Below, in pieces: positions 1-11,831 of a stretch of 64,000 bases of DNA. Origin of the DNA: Pseudocercospora fijiensis CIRAD86 (lineage: Eukaryota > Ascomycota > Dothideomycetes > Mycosphaerellales > Mycosphaerellaceae); assembly GCF_000340215.1 (NCBI RefSeq), contig NW_006921539.1, positions 3,489,733-3,553,732 on the forward strand, in the 5' to 3' direction. Made by a program: the position numbers and the translations under genes. Numbering within the stretch: position 1 is the first letter of the stretch; every line of letters begins with the position of its first letter. The notes beneath the pieces were generated by a model. It saw nothing but the letters and a program-made list of their open reading frames with translations. It was not told the DNA's origin and made no database searches.

Positions 1-1944
1 TATAATAACAGTATCTACTTATCTACTAAGGTGTTACCTTATTTCGCTATAACAGGAAGCAACCCTGCGCTACTATAAGACCCCCTATCGCTCGAGGCCG
101 AGCGTAAGGAAAGGGAAGCGGGTTAACCTAAGACACTAGCGGCTATTAAGAGGGTTTAGAAGATGCGAGAAATCTATACTAAGATAGCCGAGAAGTTAAC
201 AAAGGCTTAAGAGTACTAAAAGACCTACTATAACAAACACTACCTTCTAATAACCTTTAAGCAAGGCGATATAGTTATGCTTAGTACAAAGAACCTCCGT
301 ATCTGCAAATACCTATTACCCGATAGCAAAACAAGGCCTAAGCTCGTACTAAGATATATTAGCCTATTCTGCATCCGAGAACCGAAGGGCATATAGGCCT
401 ACTAGTTATAGCTTCTACCCTATTACACTATCTATAACACCTTCTATATATCCCTCCTTAAACTATACTATTAACGCGAAGGCGATAAAGCGCCTGCTAA
501 GTTAGAAGAAGTCTTAGCTAATAGTAAAGAACTATAGTCTATAGAACGTATTCTATAGTACTAGACTAGGAAAGGTAAGAAGGAGTACCTATTAAGATAG
601 CAAGGCTATTTACCTAAATAGGACTCGTAGGAAGCTAAAGCCTCTTTTGAAGACATAACTAAGTTGTTAGATGAGTACTAGACTAGTATAAAGAACAAGA
701 AGAAGGCTAAGGGCCTATAATATCGCCTAGGAATAATACTACCCCCGGGGTGCTATTAGCTAACTAATTAGAGATAAGCAAGTGTTAGCAACAAAGGACA
801 ATAAGACTATACTAGGCGCGCTACGACGCGTTAATTAATTAATCGTATGCTCTTTCAAGGACTCTACCTCTTTACTAACGCGCCCTATAGGTCCCCCTCT
901 TATTCCTTTATTCTATTAAAGCCTCGAGGCCTAGGCGATCGGCGAGGACGGCGTCGCGCTTATAATAGCGCGGCCGGCGCGGCTATATTAGTAACGGTGT
1001 TACGGAGTGTGTTGCTATTTAAGAAAGGAAGGACATAGCTATATTAGTAACGGTATTACCGAGTTGTTATTAGTTAAAGAAGGAAATTAGAAGTAAGGTA
1101 AAGTTAGCGCTAAGACGACTAGCGCCGCTATTATTAATATTACTTGCTATTGTCGCTACGCCTATAGACACAACCTTACCTATACTACAAGCCGGAGCGT
1201 ACCCTACCGGCTAAGTTAAAAGAATAGCTATATTAAAGGTTTAATTAAAACTTTAATTAAAACTTTAAGCCGCTTAAAAGATTAAGCGACTAATAGACTA
1301 ACTAACTAAGGGCAAAACTATAGAGCTAAGCTAGCCGGGGTCGATCTTGCGGACAATAGGTTACTCCTCGATCTATCTAACTCTTTAAGCGAGGCGAACC
1401 TCTACTACTATACTTATAATAGCCTTTACTTATAGAAACTAGACGAGCTGTGTTTTTTGAAAAGATAAGATATGATTGACACTTAAAGGCTACTAAACCT
1501 AGCTAATTAGGGCTAGCGAAACTACGAACAATAAGAACAATAACCCTTAGAAGCGGACAAACCCTCGGAAGCGGACATTACTAGGTCTTTTAAGAGTAGA
1601 CGCAAAGAACTCGGTACGATATTACTTAGAACGGAGGCAGGGCTACAATACCTCGTACGTCTACCTATTATAGCAGGGAAGACGCGCTCGTATTATAATT
1701 AGTCGAAGGCCCTTAATTCTTATAGGTATATACTACTTTATAGGTTGTTATATATAAGGATAGCGTAGTTAGAGTTAAACATTGTATTAGAGGTGAGGTT
1801 TAACATAGTTATATAATTAGGTAGTTAAGTATTCAATTTAGCGCGGGCTAAGAAGCTTGCTAGACCTACTAAGTTAGTAGCGATAGAGGTTAAGAATAGA
1901 ATATAGACCGGCTACGAGGGCGCGGCCTTTAGAAGGGAAGCGTG
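1..1944 (+). mobile_element. Ty3/Gypsy element, 3' part (pol end plus 3' internal region), decayed
   Basis: This is the 3' part of an element that enters from outside the window. About 1-720 aligns with 50.9-51.59 kb of the complete copy and encodes the end of integrase followed by a chromodomain-like segment near 548-690. That frame is broken by TAG/TAA. From about 720 to 1944 there is a 3' internal region with no recognisable frame, shared with 51.59-52.78 kb. It includes a short TTAATTAAAACT tandem near 1240-1265 and a purine-rich tract (AGAAGGGAAG) just before the LTR. The family is therefore present at least three times in this window. Confidence 0.8.
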
Positions 1945-2141
1945 TATTAGGACTAAAGAGGTTATACGTAATTAGTATATAACTAGGCTCGAGTAAAGCT
2001 AGGGTCTTAATGCCTTAGGTAGGGCTTGGCGCTTAGCGTTAGGCTAACTAGCCTACCTTCCTCCCTCTCCTCTTAGATCTCTATCGAATACTACTTGTAT
2101 CTACTACTACCCTATCTACCTGCTAACATACCCTTATTACA
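1945..2141 (+). repeat. 3' LTR of the left Gypsy copy
   Basis: This 197-bp sequence is homologous to the 196-bp LTRs at 39420-39615 and 52780-52975. It begins TATTAGGAC, a mutated form of TGTTAGGGC, and ends TTACA. It follows the purine tract of the element. The partner 5' LTR lies outside the window, so the target duplication cannot be checked. Confidence 0.8.
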
Positions 2142-3985
2142 CTATCGTCTCGTTGTTACTCTTCCTAGTATAGCGCCTAGTATATATATAATATCGGTCG
2201 GTATGTTTTAAGGTTTCGTACGGTAAGGTAAGGACTTAGGAGTAGTAGATATATACTAGTAGCTATAGGGAAACACCCTTTCTTTTATAGCATCGTATCG
2301 TTAGGAATAGCTAGGCAGTAAATAGCTAGCTACCTTTTTTTTTGTTTCCTAGCTACCTAACTACTAGATTTTTTTTCCTAGCTACCCTAGCTAGCCTAAC
2401 TACTAGAATTTCTTTCCTAGCTACCCTAACTACCTAAATTTTGCCTTCTATACGGCGGCTCTCTCCTACTAACGGAACCGAGCTACTATACCTAACGAAT
2501 CTAAGCTCGTTTTTAGTCTTAATCTATCCTCTTTCGGTATAAGACACTCGATAAGCAAATGCTTAGGCCGAGTCTAACTACGAAACCTAAGACTAACTAA
2601 TAGCTCTATTAACTAATCCTAATCCTCGAACTCCTTCCGCTTCTTAGTAAAGACCTTAAAGAGCGCTCGAGCTTCTTCGGGTACCTACGGAGTAGTCGAG
2701 ATAAAGCCGTATCGCTAAAATAGATAATCCTTCGGAGGCTTATATAGAGATTTAGAGAATTCCAACGCTAACCTATCCTACTAGTAGCTTAGATTCCGGA
2801 TACAAGCCCTCTCTGCCTTAGTAAAGATTTTATATAGTAGTAGTACTCTACCTTCGAGAAACGCTTTCTATTTAACTGTTAGTATCTACCGGCTACGAAC
2901 GCCGGCTATATATACCGAGTATAGAATAATTACCTATACCCCTTCCTCCTATAGTAACACTTCTACCGTCCCTAGATACCTAGCCCCGATCGCATTAATC
3001 GCAAGCTACTTTGCCTTTATAGACGTAAAGGCTTCGCTCTAATACTAATAAAGAAACTTCTACTCTATATCGAGGATATAAAGACGACTAGTCTCGATTC
3101 CAATCCTTGCTAGCTTTTCGTAGTAGCTTTAACTATAATTTTCTAGATTAATAGGACTTATACCTTAGCCCTTTACTAGTATCTCGTCTCTTTAACTATA
3201 CTCGATCTACTCCTAGCGCTTATCGTCTATAGCGTTAGGCCCTAAGACTATACCTGTTACTAGATCGACGTATAGTATCTCCTCGCTTTTTTTAGTTCCT
3301 TTATTCGTAGTATTAAGCTCTATCGCGGCATCCTAAACTCTAGCATTGTTGTTCTCGGCTATCTAAATATCTCCGTTACTATCGGTCGTATCGATAGAGA
3401 TAGCGGCTATAGGTCTAAATGCTATTAGTTAACGTATTAAAGAAAAATATACCGGCTATAGCTGCCGGCTACGGCTGCCGGCTATAGCTACTAGCTACGG
3501 CCGCTAGCTAGATTAACTTACGCTACTAGAACTTTACGCTCGAAAACTAGCCGCAATTCTTTCCTCCTCTTAGCCTTCTCTTAGATTGTCTTCTTATTCT
3601 AACCTTCACTTTTTTCTATAGGCGCTAGCTATCGATAGAATGCCTTATTCCGCGCCTTTCTTCTCTTATCCTTAGCTCTTTTATCCTTATCTATCTTGTC
3701 CTTTCTCTCGCGGTCTCGTACGGAATTCTTCTTCGTAGAGTACTCCTCTTTAGTCTTACGCTTTTTAGTTAGACGCTTAGGCAAAACAAACTCGCGGTCT
3801 TTAGTTCTATCTTCTATTTAGCGCGCGGCGCGCTTCTCTCTTACTATTGTAAGGGAAAGGGGCAGGGGCGTAGCGTATAGTAGTTATTATCGGTATAGGT
3901 ATAGAGGAAGAAGTTAAAAGTGTAAGAATATCGCGAAGCCCTAATTGTTGCCGCCTACGTAACGTTATATAGGTAAGCTTTCGCA
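2142..3985. repeat. Unidentified RIP-mutated repeat with minus-strand frame relic
   Basis: From about 2300 to 2440 there are short reiterations of CTAGCTACC/TAACTACTAG separated by T tracts. From about 3830 down to 2470 the minus strand can be read as protein broken only by TAG/TAA. Its upstream part (about 3600-3800) is rich in Lys and Arg. I could not assign this frame to a family. It may be a transposon protein, but no catalytic motif was recognised. Confidence 0.4.
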
Positions 3986-4300
3986 ACTACGGCAGCTACG
4001 CCCCGGCAATAGCAACTACGCCCTAGTAACGGCAACTACGCCCTAGTAACGGCAACTATACCCTAGCAACGGTAATAAAGCGTAGTAAATACAACCTAGT
4101 AACTATTATAGCCGGCAATCGTAGCCGGCAGTCGAATAAGAGTGTCCTTATAGCAAAACTACGCCCTAGCAACGGCAACTACGCCCTAGCAACGGCAACT
4201 ACGCCCTAGCAACGGCAACTACGCCCTAGCAACGGCAACTACGCCCTAGCAACGGCAACTACGCCCTAGCAACGGCAACTACGCCCTAGCAATAGCAAAA
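3985..4300. repeat. 20-bp minisatellite (ACTACGCCCTAGCAACGGCA)
   Basis: Seven consecutive, nearly identical 20-bp units run from 4157 to 4299. A more diverged set of about four units lies at 3985-4075. The two sets are separated by a copy of the sequence that also follows the second set (4082-4160 compared with 4313-4382), so a larger unit containing array plus flank has also been duplicated. The regular array looks younger than its surroundings. Confidence 0.85.
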
Positions 4301-4312
4301 GAGCGTAGTAAA

Positions 4313-4517
4313 TGTAATAGAGTTACTATTATAGCCGGCAATCGTAGCCGGCAGTCGAATAAGAGTATCCTTATAGTAAAACTAATATAGTCTCTAGTTC
4401 AAACTAGGAATCTATATAGTTCGAAAAAACTAAACCGGAACTAGGGAGCTAGTTCGCCGCTAAGAAACTAAACTATATACGTTTAGTAGTTCGGAAACCG
4501 AACTACTACGGGGTCTA
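4313..4517 (-). repeat. Hairpin repeat (starts TAGACCCCGTAGTAGTTCGG), minus orientation
   Basis: This is the reverse complement of 38943 to about 39165, and its first 20 bases also occur at 35432. On the plus strand, 4484-4508 is a near-perfect palindrome (11-bp arms, 3-bp loop), and a second inverted pair of TATATAGTTT/AAACTATATA type lies next to it. It abuts gag sequence of a Gypsy element at 4518, which suggests insertion into that element. A short non-autonomous DNA element is likely, but no clear terminal repeats or target duplication were established. Confidence 0.6.
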
Positions 4518-5051
4518 TAGCTTCTTAGAGTCTCCCTACTAGTTAGGGGCTAAAGGCTAGCTAGCTATATCGTCGATTAACAATGTTATTAAGAATGTCG
4601 TTAATAGGCAATTCTAGATTATTACCTAGAATTATAGGTTCTTCTTTAATAGGCTCTCCGGTAGGCTCTTTAGTAGGAGGCACTTTAGCAGGCACTTTAG
4701 CGGGAACTATACTACTAGCGTTGTTATTACTAGCGCTACTAGCGGCGGTACGGTTGTTGTTTCGTAATAAACCGGCTATTATAAGGGGCGGTACTAATAA
4801 TGTATTATTAGCCCCTAAGATGCGGATATAGCGGAATTAGTAGATATCGGCCTAGTATGCTTAACTTAGTGTAATAGGCCGTATAGAAGGCCTTACTTAA
4901 TGATTAGTACGGTTGTTTCGATAGAATAGTACGTATAGGTCCCGTTCTTTAGGCGTAATATAGTTAGATTAACGATTTTCGTAGCCCTACTACTAAAAGC
5001 TTGAAATAAGGACTATCTAGCTGCTGCCCTTAAAGGGTAGATCGAATACTA
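4518..5051 (-). pseudogene. Gypsy gag N-terminal relic, minus strand
   Basis: The minus strand matches the start of the internal region at 39616-40150. Both encode a gag N-terminus with reiterated V-P-x-K segments and a conserved stretch reading L-P-I-N-D. The copy is truncated by the hairpin repeat at 4517. The open plus-strand frame at 4583-4831 is its antisense shadow. Confidence 0.65.
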
Positions 5052-5247
5052 TATAAGAAGGGTATATTAGTAGGTAGATAGGGTAGTAGTAGGTACGAGT
5101 AGTATTCGATAAAGAGCTAGGAGGAGAGGGAGGAAGGTAGGCAAGTTAGCCTATTACTAAGCGCTAAGCCCTACCTAAGGCACTAAGACCCTAGCTTTAC
5201 TTAGCCTAGTTATATACTAATTACGTATAGCCTCTTTAGCCCTAATA
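5052..5247 (-). repeat. LTR of Gypsy family, minus orientation
   Basis: This 196-bp sequence is the reverse complement of the LTR at 39420-39615. On the minus strand it starts TATTAGGGC and ends CTTCTTATA. It is joined to the 5' internal region of the same family on its left, so it acts as the 5' LTR of a truncated inverted copy. Confidence 0.8.
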
Positions 5248-6900
5248 AAGGCTGTTTCTAAGGCTGTCGACCGGGTAGAAGTAACAATAGGAAGCTGTTA
5301 GAAATTTCCGTACGCGAATAGTACCGTAATGCCTCAAATCGCGTAGTTTAGTAGAAACGCGTTTAATCGACTTAACTCGTTAGCTTTAGTTTAACTAGAG
5401 TTAGGCCGGGGACTGCTTATTTATTAAAAGAATTAATTATGCTTCTAGTACGTAGATTAAACGCTCGACTTTCAAACTTTATTCTTATTATCTAAACCTT
5501 ACCTCGCTACCTACTTTTTACGCTTCTAACTGCGCTAATATAACGCTAGCGACGGTGAAGGGATATTAGCATATAAGAATTGCAGCCGTGCGTCTAATTA
5601 CAATACGAGCGCGTCCTTCTACTATAATAGTCGGGCGTGAGAGGTGTTGTAGTACTGCCTCTGCTTTGAGTGTATTCGTCCGAGTTCTTTGCGTCTACTC
5701 TTAAACAGATAGACCTAGTAGTAGGGAATTGTCGGTACTATACTATCGAGCTTCTTCGGAAGTGTTATAGTTTCGTCGCTATTAATAACTAGGTTTAGTA
5801 GCCTCTAATTGTCTAATTAAAAAACTTAGTTCGTCTAGTTTCTATTAACTTACTGCTTTAGCGGTATAAGGAGAGTAAGCGTAGTAGTTATATTTACTTA
5901 GTTAACTCGTAATATGTCTCGAAGGGCTAGGTATAACTATATTTAACCGCTATAAAGCCCCGGCTAATTCGCTCTATAGTTTTACTCTAGTATTGTCCTT
6001 TTAACCTACTAATCTCTATACGTATCTCTTTCTGTTTTGTACGCCGTTTACATTGCGCATCTAAGGTATAGCTCTTTCTGTTTTGTATACCGTTTACGCT
6101 ACTTATAGGCGGTAGTTTCGCGTTCTACGTTCTACGTTCTACGTTCTACGTTCTTCGGTCGTTATATCGTACGCGACTAGTCTTGTCGTATATACGCAAT
6201 TGCGGACTCGTTTACGGACTAGTTGTTATTATACGCGTATTAGACTTAGTCGTTTGAATATTCTAGATATTGTAGTAATATAGAGGAGGATATAGCGTAA
6301 ACTCGAGGAAAGGATAAGGATGCCGAATCCCGCTAAGACCCCGGATTTACTATAGTAGAGCGCTTAATTAGCGGGATTAAACGTCGTAACTGCTTCCTTA
6401 ATACTAGCTTTACGACTCTATATCACAATATTCGATTTTTACGATAGTACGATACCTAACTTAGCGAGATACGTCGATTAAGCATATTTCTAGTAACGGC
6501 ACTAGCAAAAGTAACTAATACGATAACGATAGAGTCCTTAGGTATAGAGAACCTTCTCCGAGTGTCTAGTACTAAAAGCGTACTAAAATAGAGATAAGAT
6601 AGATAGTAACGATAAGACGACTTCTTTTATATATCTACCTACGCTTCTAATATATAGAGAGTATAACTTAGTCCTCCTATAATAGATACTTAGCCTCTCC
6701 TATCGCGAGGAAGCTTACCGTAATAAAGTCCTAGCAGCGACGACGATAGAGTCTTATCTATGCTCGACGACTACGGCTACCCTCTTTACTACCTATACGA
6801 CTTCCTATACGGCTACTACTCGTTATGCTATATAAGCCCTCTCCGCGCTTAGTTAGTCTATACTTACGACTACTACGAGTCGTTAAACTAGTAGCATTAA
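5248..6900. repeat. Unidentified mutated repeat DNA
   Basis: Part of this region (about 5560-5700) resembles the reverse complement of about 1590-1720, at clearly lower identity than the LTRs, so it is an older diverged copy of the 3' internal region. A direct repeat containing CTCTTTCTGTTTTGTA occurs near 6023 and 6070. A 7-bp tandem (GTTCTAC, four to five copies) lies at about 6119-6157. No protein family was recognised. Confidence 0.45.
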
Positions 6901-9808
6901 GGAGATGTTTAGACTGCTTAGTAGCACGAAGAGTCGCTTCTAAAGGACGTAGTAGGGTCTATATATAGCGTTGCTACGTAGTAGGAGATATATAGCGCTT
7001 ATCTCTAATAGAAGTAGACGCGGTTAGACGAGTAGGGCGGTTACGAGTGCTCCTAGTATTTACTAAAGTGTCTACTTCTTCTATAGCGGTAGCGGTAGCG
7101 GTAGTCTCTCTCTCTCGAGCTTATCGGGCTTTATTAGCGATCGCAAGCTTACGAGTAGATTCAGCCTAAGCGGACTTCTTAATAGCTTTACGTATCGCGG
7201 CCTAGCTATCGGCTTATTGCTATAAGCGTAAGCGTTGTATATATAGCCGGTCTAGATCAATCTGCTAGGTTTAGTCTCCTAGTCGCTAGCCTTCTCCGGT
7301 TAGAGTACTAGTATTAGCAGTTGCTATATTACCGCTATTTTTAGTACCTCGTATAGCCTACTTGCCCCGAGACTTCTCGGACTTGCCGCTCTCGGCCTTC
7401 TTCTTCTTAGCCTCCTCCTATACGGCGTATATATCTAGAGCTATGCGATTTAACTCCCCGACTAAATTCTCTAGCTAAGCTAGACGGTCCTACCGGAACC
7501 TATCGATATTAGGATTATTCTACTTATCTAGACTAGGCGCGATACTATAGAGATCCTTAACTTTTAAGTCTTTACCCTCTCTCTAAGCTTTAGCGGAATC
7601 TACGGAGATAAAGATATTATAGATACCGAAGATAAGCTTGTCTAGTATAAAGAAGCTTATAGTAATACGGAAGCGTCGATTAGTATTAGGAAACATCTTG
7701 TCTGCCTATACCGATATCTACTCCTATACTAGTAGTAATATATACCTAGCGCGAGTGCCCTTCCGCGGAGGAGCGACCTTTATAATAAGAACTAGAGGAG
7801 CTTCGGTATCTATCTCGAGCGGGTCGTATACTTCCGAGTTACAGATATTGTAATACTATCCCTCTAGCGTAACGGTTAATAACTCGTATATACGCTTATC
7901 TTCGCCTAGGTAGGTATTAATTACCTTTCGAGGGCAGCGGTTAGATAGCGGCGGTAGTAAGTACGAGTTAAAAACGCTGCGCTAGATAATAGGTACGTTC
8001 TCGCGTCGCTTAAGCTCGTCTTTGTTCTAAGTAGACGACTTCTTCTAGCTAGCTATAGCAAACTCTTTATCGGTAGTATCGAGGGACTCTCTAGCGTCGG
8101 GAAAGTTATCGTTATTATCTTCCTCGCTTTTACCGGCTATCTGCATTAGTCTTAGGCGGCTTAGACGTACTAGTATATTAGTTTAGGCTCGAGTCTAGAT
8201 CGATATCGTAGCTACCGATACTATTCCTATAGTAGCATCTTTCTAATCGTTAAAAACCTAGTATAGTAGTAGAAAGATGCCGTATACCTGCCTAGCAATA
8301 TTACGACCGCCGCGACTAACGCGCTATATACTATCTTCGAGATCCTTCGAGATAGGGAACTTAAACTAGACTGCGATCTTAATGTCTAGTATATTTAAGC
8401 CGATACTTAGTGCTAGAGTACTCGCTATAACCCGGATTAGTCTACTACGCTTACTAAAGATATTATATCGCTCCTTTTAATCTACCTCTACGATATAGGA
8501 AGTATAGAAGGAGATAGTAATACGGACATCGATACTACCGCTATTAACGATAGGATCGTAGGAGTACTTCTTGCCCTAGTCTAGGCAGTCCTTAGTTAAA
8601 TATACTAGGCAGTTACGGAGGAATTTAACTATATCCTATACTAGTATATGTGCGTCTTAGAAGATAATAGTCTTATCGATGTTTATAGGTATCGCCTCTC
8701 CGTTAGTTACGCTACGCGTAATAGCGAAGAATAGACTCTTATAGTTACCGCGATTCTTAAAAGGGATCGGCCTAACGATATATATAATATCTAGGCGATT
8801 AATGCTACTACGGAGGATCTTCGTTATATATAGACCTAGTCCGACTTCGCGGAAACCGGCTTTCTCTAGGATACTCTACTAGGTACCGGCTTCGATAGAT
8901 AGAGTTATAGAGACTCCTAGCTAGACAATGTCGCGACGCACGATTAAGCGTAGCTAGTTAATTGCTATAAAGGCCTCGCGGAAGTTCTTCTATTTCTCGA
9001 TAAGATAAACCTTATCGATCGCGACTAGTCCGATACGACGACGTATATACGGCTTAGCTAGCAAGTCGCGAAATTCTAGTAGTACTACTTGCTCTAGGCC
9101 TATAATAATATACTAAACCTCGCCCTTCTTAATCTTCTTATACTACTCTAGATCTAGCTTCTTAGTCTCGGTATTAATAACTATCGACTATACTAGCTTA
9201 ATGTCCCTATTTAGATATACGACCGCCTCGTTCTACTCCTCCTCGAGACGGATAAGTAGGCTAATAATAATAGTTGTCTAGCTAGTTAGGAGGGAGAAAG
9301 ACTAGAAGATAATACTCTTACCTTCGCTAGTACGTACTACGATTACCGTATCTAACTATCCGAAGGAGAGCGCGTTAATACCGTCTACCTAGATATCGCG
9401 CGGCGAGTAGTCGTACTCTAGATATATCTACTTTAATACTCTAGTTAATCTAGCCTCGACAATATCGCGGTAAACATCGACCGACTATAGGCATTATATA
9501 GCATCGTATATAAGCTATTATAGCTACTATAGCGATATAGTCGGGATATTATTATATCTATCGGTAAAGTGCTATATATAATCTGCCTCGTCGTCGGATA
9601 GCGGTACTACTACTTCGATACCTTCTAGACGCGCGCGATACGATATTGCTATTATACTAGCAGGCAGTCGAGCCGGGTTAGCGCTAGTAGTAGTAGTATC
9701 TCTTCGAGGCCGACCTCGACCTCTACCTATTCCTCCTACGCTTCTACCTCTACCTCCGCCTCGGTTGTTATACGCTACGCTACGCTACGACTTCGTAGTA
9801 CTAGGCAT
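6900..9808 (-). pseudogene. Decayed RecQ-type DNA helicase
   Basis: The minus strand can be read from an ATG at 9808 to about 6900, broken by TAG/TAA. It starts with a Gly/Arg-rich N-terminus. Helicase motifs follow in RecQ order. A motif I-like T-S-E-G-K-S-I-I-F lies near 9305-9345. A motif II-like A-I-D-K-V-Y-L-I lies near 9000-9025, at the position of the family's DEVH. A motif VI-like Q/stop-R-V-S-R-G-G-R-N lies near 8298-8330. The downstream part (about 6.9-8.2 kb) is charged and unassigned. RecQ-like helicases of this kind are known in fungal subtelomeres (telomere-linked helicases) and some repeats. Membership of that group is inferred from the helicase type and repeat context. Confidence 0.65.
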
Positions 9809-10427
9809 TCTTGTAACCCGACGAGTTGTAGTTTATATAAGGGTCGTAATCGCAATAAATAGCTTTAGGGTTATATAGAGAATCTAGTATAAAGGATATG
9901 TTTCCGAAGGCGCGTAAGACTTCTATAATACTCTAGATTATTCTTTTTAACAAGAAGAAGCAGTTAGAAGTAGTTGCGAGTACTAAGTAGTATCGAGTTA
10001 GTTACGCGGGCGACTAAAGCTTAAGTTTGCGGTAGAAGCGCGTTTATAGCGCGGGAGGCCAAAACCTAGTAATACGTTACTTTAATATCTAAGGCAACAC
10101 TTAGAGGAGTTTTACGGTGCAAAGAAGGTAAATACTATATATTTAGAATAGTAGAAATAGGTTTATAGCTATCTTGTTATATACTACTTCGTAGACTACT
10201 CTAGCTTTTACGATATACTAATGCTTCCTAAAAACACGGCGCAATTTCTTAAGTGCTAGAATAAAGAGTATATTATATTTAAACTAGCGCATTTAAAACT
10301 TTGCGCTTGTCGCTAGGTCGTTTAATTTTATTACTTATACAAAATATACGTAGTTGCGTTGCTATTATATTCTATATATCTATATAATATCGATCTAGTA
10401 ATAGATTTATAGAGTTTGTCGTTAGGC

Positions 10428-10473
10428 GCTCCGCTAGAGCCTTAGCAAAGCTAACCTAAGGCACTACGGAGCG
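10428..10473. repeat. Imperfect inverted repeat
   Basis: CGCTCCG and GCCTTAG on the left pair with CTAAGGC and CGGAGCG on the right, giving a two-segment hairpin of about 46 bp. It sits in mutated DNA about 0.3 kb from the gene island. Function is unknown, and it may be an end of a decayed element. Confidence 0.5.
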
Positions 10474-10775
10474 GCTAAGAAGGAGGTAGAATTCAAGTTC
10501 TAAGATTTAAAAATACCGCCTTTAAGACTTCGATCTTCCTTTTACTACTAGTAACCTCGAACGCTATATACGAGATAGATTATATTTAAGATATCTCGGG
10601 AAGCCTCTATAGATAATGTTAGCAGCTATAAAGCAGTCTAAGTGTTCTACGATAAGTTAAAGGTGAGCTTATATATGCAGTAAGAAACTATCCCCGCTTT
10701 ATACTTCCGTAACAAATTGTTATCGGACCTATAGCGTAGGTAAAAATTACTTCTCTAAAGCTGCCAATTATTGTG

Positions 10776-10863
10776 GTCTGACTTCTGTATAGCGGTAGCG
10801 CATGTGATTCCAGTCTTCTCTGGAGATTCTAGAAGGTCATCCGTTCAAATCGTATGTCTCGCA
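10776..10863 (+). tRNA. Possible degenerate tRNA-like sequence (CCA anticodon position)
   Basis: An A-box-like TAGCGGTAGCGCATG, a potential CCA anticodon and a B-box-like CGTTCAAATCG are correctly ordered, with about 13 extra bases after the anticodon that could be an intron. The T loop TTCAAAT has a stem with one mismatch. The proposed acceptor stem pairs at only about five of seven positions and the D and anticodon stems are weak. It is best read as a tRNA-Trp-like pseudogene or a chance match. It lies exactly at the composition border. Confidence 0.3.
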
Positions 10864-11258
10864 CTGCACTCTCGTGATTGATAACAACTCCTAACAAGTT
10901 CATCAAGGGTCAGGTTCAGTTGCGACTGAGACTTGCCAATGGGATGCGTTCTTTTTGTCCAGGCACATATATCCCTCGTCACTCCAATGCTGTCATTCAA
11001 CATGACCTATACTCCTTTTGCGTCTTGACGTATACACGTCGAACAAGCGATTTTCTACCACGTTTCTCGCGAACACCGCCTGTCGATCCCGTTATTCAAC
11101 CATTAGAGCACCGGGCCGCGGCCATCCGAATATTTATGAACATGGGTACGCGTTTTCGCGTCGATCTTGAAGTTGGCATCTTTCAAACCAGTGTTTCAAC
11201 TTTCAAGTCAAGACTATTCCAGACAAGACCAACTTTAAACAACGACTGAGAATCGACC

Positions 11259-11831
11259 ATGCCGAAGCGAAAGACGGAAGCTGTTGATTATCTAGACACA
11301 CCAACGAAAAGGTCTCGAATCAGTATTGCACATTTGACAGAGAAAAGTCCTTACACAAAAACCAACAGTGCAGATGGAGAGCGAAGAGATGCTGCGCAGA
11401 AAACTCAATCGGCCGCTCAGGATGACCAAACTGGCGATCAGGATTCAAGAGTCTACGTGCTGGTCTACAAATCCTCGGCAAAGCACTGGGATGAGCCTGA
11501 AGTGGCAATTGAAGGTGTCTTCAAGACTGAAGCGGCAGCAGAAAAAGCATTCAGAAAGTCGTGTGCTTCTCATTGTGGTGAGTGTTAGGAAAATCTCAAT
11601 ATGCATTGATTCAAAGTCTGAAAATACAAAGATGTGGAGCCATACGACCCGCCTTCCATTTCTCCTGGAATTCCACGGCACACACCTGGCAAGCCGGATC
11701 GTGTATGGGAATGCTCTTTCCAGCACGAAGAATTGAGCTACACCCAAATATGGGTCGAGGAGCATATATTTGGCGATGCAGCCATTAATGCTGAGAAACG
11801 CGACTCCGAAGGCGACGAAGCTTCTTCGTGA
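11259..11831 (+). CDS. Hypothetical protein, two exons
   Basis: Exons are 11259-11577 and 11632-11831, joined by a 54-bp intron with a GTGAGT donor and AAG acceptor. The spliced frame encodes about 172 residues. The N-terminus (M-P-K-R-K) carries a basic cluster that could be a nuclear signal, and residues about 15-60 are hydrophilic and probably disordered. The segment around Y-V-L-V-Y-K-S through K-T-E-A-A-A-E-K-A-F looks like a small alpha/beta fold. I do not recognise the family. The intron is supported by the frame continuing into a coherent second exon with charged, non-repetitive sequence. No neighbour suggests a function. Confidence 0.6.

Larger units (their letters stand above)
1..10770. 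other. RIP-mutated repeat block, left side
   Basis: Throughout this stretch CA and TG dinucleotides are scarce, TA is very frequent and CG is retained. This is the pattern left by CpA to TpA mutation on both strands. Reading frames can be followed over long distances but are broken by TAG and TAA (from CAG, CAA or TGG), so no gene here is expected to be functional. The change to normal composition is abrupt near 10.77 kb. Individual relics are listed separately. Between about 9.81 and 10.77 kb I see no gene, only a hairpin. Confidence 0.85.

Noticed and set aside
4583..4831. Open plus-strand frame with Gly/Leu-rich repeats
   Set aside because: It is the antisense of the Gypsy gag N-terminus. 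The matching copy at 39873-40130 is coding in the other orientation.
6119..6157. Short 7-bp tandem as a CRISPR or telomeric array
   Set aside because: The unit GTTCTAC has no spacers and is not a telomere repeat. No CRISPR array is expected in a fungus.
10878..11249. Open plus-strand frame of 123 codons
   Set aside because: It begins with TTG rather than ATG, has no recognisable motif, and ends just before the better supported gene at 11259.
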